Assembly (NCBI GenBank): GCA_043425375.1
Contig: JBHWQC010000097.1
Location: 1-7,495 of the forward strand
Direction of reading: 5' to 3'
DNA: 7,495 nt
From: Atopostipes sp043425375
GTDB lineage: Bacteria; Bacillota; Bacilli; Lactobacillales; Carnobacteriaceae_A
The notes under the pieces were generated by a model. That model was not told where the DNA came from and made no database searches. It saw nothing but the letters and a program-made list of their open reading frames with translations. Position 1 is the first letter of the stretch; the number at the start of each line of letters is the position of its first letter. A program made the position numbers and the translations under genes. Below, one piece after another: positions 5,105 to 7,495 of this stretch.

Positions 5105-6286
5105 ATGACTAAAATAGATTTGAATCACATAAAAAAAGCTTATGGTGAAACAGTCATTATGGATGACATGGATTTTACTGTGAATAGTGGCGAGCGATTA
5201 GTTTTACTTGGTCCATCAGGTTGTGGGAAATCGACAATTTTACGAATGATTGCTGGTTTAGAAGACATTACGGCTGGCGAATTGGCCTTTAATGAAGAGG
5301 TCGTTAATGATATAGAGTCCGGCGATCGAAATATTTCAATGGTTTTTCAAAATTATGCACTGTATCCACATATGACAGCAGAAGAAAATATCACTTATGG
5401 ATTACGGGTAAATAAAGTACCAGATGAAAGAATTAAAGAGCGGTTTGATGAAGTCGTTAAGGTCTTAGAGTTAGAAAACTATTTAGATCGAAAGCCTTCA
5501 GAGTTGTCGGGCGGTCAAAGACAACGGGTTGCTTTAGCACGAGCGACGGTAAAAGATAGTGATGTCTTTTTACTTGATGAGCCACTTTCCAACTTAGATG
5601 CGCAACTTCGTGTCTCTGCTAGAGAATCCTTAATGGATATTCACGATCGATATGGTCAGACGATGGTTTATGTTACGCATGATCAAATCGAAGCGATGAC
5701 ATTTGGTCATCGGATAGCGTTGTTAAACTTTGGTGAGTTACAACAAATTGATACACCGGATAATATTTACCGGAAACCGGCGAATATTTTTACGGCTCAG
5801 TTTATTGGAAATCCTCCAATGAATGTGATAGAGAATAGTTCCTACGAAAATGGAGCCGTTCGAATTGGGAGCCAGTCAATCAAGGTGTATAGTAACTGGA
5901 AAAATTATCTCGACCGGTTAAATCATTCATTATTGAAGGTTGGTATACGACCAGAGTCTATCCATGTATTTACAGAGCCGGAAGAGAATACAATCAAAGG
6001 AACAGTGTCTCACATTGAAAACTTAGGAGCAAATTATGGGATGGTTATTGATGTGGATGGCGAAATGATTACAGCAGTAACACGTTTCAGAGTAGCGAAG
6101 AAAGGCTCGAACGTTTATTTAAGTCTCATAAACGATCAATTGCACTTTTTTGAAGCAGAGACAACAGACAATGTAGGGTATCCAGACAATATTTTAGAGA
6201 AAATAAAAGCGAATGAAGAAGGTCTAGAGTCTTTAAAAGAATTAATTGCAGCTGATGATGAAGTACAGGCAATAGAGATTAAATAA
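5105..6286 (+). CDS. ugpC: ABC importer ATPase with TOBE domain, UgpC/MalK/MsmK type
   Basis: The 393-residue cytoplasmic ATPase drives the two permeases. Walker A GPSGCGKST (36-44), the Q-loop Gln82, signature LSGGQRQR (134-141), Walker B VFLLDEP (154-160), D-loop SNLD (162-165) and switch His192 are all intact, so it should hydrolyse ATP. From about residue 235 a TOBE/MalK-type regulatory part follows, including VGIRPESIHVF (279-289). The last 40 residues or so (about 354-393) are acidic and look helical. They extend beyond the usual end of MalK/UgpC proteins (about 355-370 residues). AGGAGG at 5095-5100 lies only 4 nt before the ATG, slightly tight. MsmK-type ATPases can serve several importers, but here the gene sits between its permease and receptor genes. 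Confidence 0.93.
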   Translation: MTKIDLNHIKKAYGETVIMDDMDFTVNSGERLVLLGPSGCGKSTILRMIAGLEDITAGELAFNEEVVNDIESGDRNISMVFQNYALYPHMTAEENITYGLRVNKVPDERIKERFDEVVKVLELENYLDRKPSELSGGQRQRVALARATVKDSDVFLLDEPLSNLDAQLRVSARESLMDIHDRYGQTMVYVTHDQIEAMTFGHRIALLNFGELQQIDTPDNIYRKPANIFTAQFIGNPPMNVIENSSYENGAVRIGSQSIKVYSNWKNYLDRLNHSLLKVGIRPESIHVFTEPEENTIKGTVSHIENLGANYGMVIDVDGEMITAVTRFRVAKKGSNVYLSLINDQLHFFEAETTDNVGYPDNILEKIKANEEGLESLKELIAADDEVQAIEIK

Positions 6287-6309
6287 ACTAGAAGAAAGAA
6301 GGAAAAAAG

Positions 6310-7495
6310 ATGAGTAAAAAAATGAGTAAGGTTTTATTAGCGACTGGGTTAGCAGGAGTTTTAGCAGGATGTGGGACCGGTGGAGAAAGTGCGGAAGGCG
6401 ATACTATCACAATGGAGTATTGGCATCCAAACGCGGATACACAAGGTGGGCAAACAGTTGAAGCTCTTGTAGAAGAGTTCAATAACTCTCAAGATGGAAT
6501 CATTGTAGAGCCTGTTTTTAACGATGGGATGTACCAAGGTATTATGCAAAATTTACAAACACAAGCTGCTGCTGGTGAAACGCCTGCTTTAATTCAAATT
6601 GGTTGGTCATATCGTGAATATTTTGCAAATAATTTTGGCTTTACAGACCCAGGTGAGATAGATTCAGAAAGTATTTTTGATGAAAAATTTGAAGAAAATA
6701 TTTATGCATTGGCTACCGAAAATGACGGTCAGCAAGTAGGAACACCTTATTCACTATCCGTACCCGTCTTGTATCTAAATATGGATATTCTTAACGAAGT
6801 TGGGATTAATCCAGAAGATTTAACTTCTTGGGAGGCCATTCGCGAAGCAGCAAATGAAATTGCTGATAATACGGACGCAGAAGGCTTATATATTGCAGAA
6901 CATGCAGATAACTGGAACGTCCAAGCGATGATCGAATCGAATGGTGGCCAAGTAATTGATGAAAATCAGCGAGCAGCGTTTGCTTCTCCAGAAGGTCAAG
7001 AAGCCTATCAATTTTATCAAGATATGGTGGATGAAGGTTCAACTTTGCATGGGCCTAACGATCAAGGACAAGGGGCATTTATTTCTGGCGATGTAGGGAT
7101 GTCGCATATGACGATTGCGCAACGTGCGAATGTGACGAATAATGGAAGTTTTGAAGCAGTGGCAGTAGAGTCTCCAGCATTTGAAGGGGAAACGCCACAA
7201 CTTCCAGCGGGGGGTTCGATGCTAGTTGTAACTGCCGAAGATGAAGCGCAACAGCAAGCAGCTTATGAATTTATGCAATTTTTATATGAACCAGATAACA
7301 TTGCAGCTTGGACAGAAGGAACAGGCTATGTTCCACCGACAGCAGATGCAACAGAAAATGCTGAATTAGATCAATTACTAAATGAAGACCCTATTTTCTC
7401 TGCTGCAAACAGTTCATTACAATATATGGTTCCTTGGGCACCATTCCCTGGAAACGTGGGTCTTGAAGCCGAACAATTATTAATTGATTTACGAG
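6310..7495 (+). CDS. ugpB: ABC importer solute-binding lipoprotein, UgpB-like, 3' end missing
   Basis: The open frame runs off the window after 395 codons; UgpB-type proteins are about 430-440 residues, so only the C-terminal tail is missing. It begins MSKKMSKV, has a short hydrophobic stretch, then the lipobox LAGC with Cys21, the lipid anchor for a Gram-positive receptor. The mature protein is acidic. Motifs shared with UgpB-type receptors include YWHP (37-40), SLSVPVLYLNMD (148-159), PAGGSMLVV (299-307) and the block FMQFLYEPDN...AAWTEGTGYVPPT (321-344). ATG 6310 is preferred because GAAGGA (6298-6303) is 6 nt before it; an in-frame ATG at 6322 has no ribosome site. It lies 23 nt after the ATPase gene. 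Likely ligands are glycerol-3-phosphate or a glycerophosphodiester, but a sugar is not excluded. Confidence 0.87.
   Translation, partial: MSKKMSKVLLATGLAGVLAGCGTGGESAEGDTITMEYWHPNADTQGGQTVEALVEEFNNSQDGIIVEPVFNDGMYQGIMQNLQTQAAAGETPALIQIGWSYREYFANNFGFTDPGEIDSESIFDEKFEENIYALATENDGQQVGTPYSLSVPVLYLNMDILNEVGINPEDLTSWEAIREAANEIADNTDAEGLYIAEHADNWNVQAMIESNGGQVIDENQRAAFASPEGQEAYQFYQDMVDEGSTLHGPNDQGQGAFISGDVGMSHMTIAQRANVTNNGSFEAVAVESPAFEGETPQLPAGGSMLVVTAEDEAQQQAAYEFMQFLYEPDNIAAWTEGTGYVPPTADATENAELDQLLNEDPIFSAANSSLQYMVPWAPFPGNVGLEAEQLLIDLR

Noticed and set aside
6806..7042. Minus-strand open frame of 78 codons inside the solute-binding protein gene
   Set aside because: It is antisense to a strongly recognisable receptor sequence and has no supporting signals.
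1..7495. CRISPR array, tRNA, rRNA, insertion sequence or prophage genes
   Set aside because: No regularly spaced repeats, no tRNA cloverleaf or rRNA core, and no transposase or integrase motifs were seen on either strand.

Overview
The window looks like chromosomal DNA of a low-GC Gram-positive bacterium of the Bacillales type. Evidence: an S-box (SAM-I) riboswitch with an intrinsic-terminator platform, strong AGGAGG-type ribosome binding sites, a Gram-positive LexA/DinR box, a YolD-family gene, a Pho-box-like promoter of the B. subtilis type, and a lipoprotein solute receptor with a classical lipobox. The acidic solute-binding protein would suit a salt- or alkali-tolerant species, but that is only an inference.

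Layout. Positions 1-126 hold the 3' part of an S-box riboswitch; its first strand lies before the window. Its expression platform can be read base by base: an antiterminator pairs 79-85 with 102-108, and a competing terminator has arms at 97-106 and 112-121 followed by a U-run. It is followed by a small unrecognised gene (155-412, 85 aa). No terminator is visible between that gene and a 260-residue short-chain dehydrogenase of the acetoin/diacetyl reductase type (503-1285), so read-through is possible. A strong terminator (1334-1373), a second long hairpin (1389-1429) and another terminator (1446-1477) fill the gap before an MscS-family mechanosensitive channel (1572-2645). That gene has an extended -10 promoter and its own terminator.

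On the minus strand, convergent with the channel gene, lies a YolD-family gene (3099-2695). Its near-consensus sigma-A promoter has a perfect 14-bp LexA palindrome filling most of its 17-bp spacer, so it should be an SOS gene.

Divergent from it, a rightward operon runs past the window end: two ABC permeases (3395-4279 and 4269-5096), an ATPase with a C-terminal regulatory part (5105-6286) and a lipoprotein solute-binding protein (6310 to past 7495). The four proteins most resemble the UgpA-UgpE-UgpC-UgpB importer for glycerol-3-phosphate and glycerophosphodiesters, although carbohydrate importers of the same family remain possible. Upstream are five TTWACA-like hexamers at 10-11 bp steps, placed about -70 to -22 from the predicted transcription start. 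This pattern is expected of PhoP control and agrees with a phosphate-scavenging role. A 48-bp imperfect palindrome overlaps the first of these boxes.

Three sensing circuits are therefore packed into 7.5 kb: SAM/methionine (S-box), DNA damage (LexA) and probably phosphate starvation (PhoP). The most unusual item is the S-box attached to a small protein with no recognisable link to methionine metabolism.
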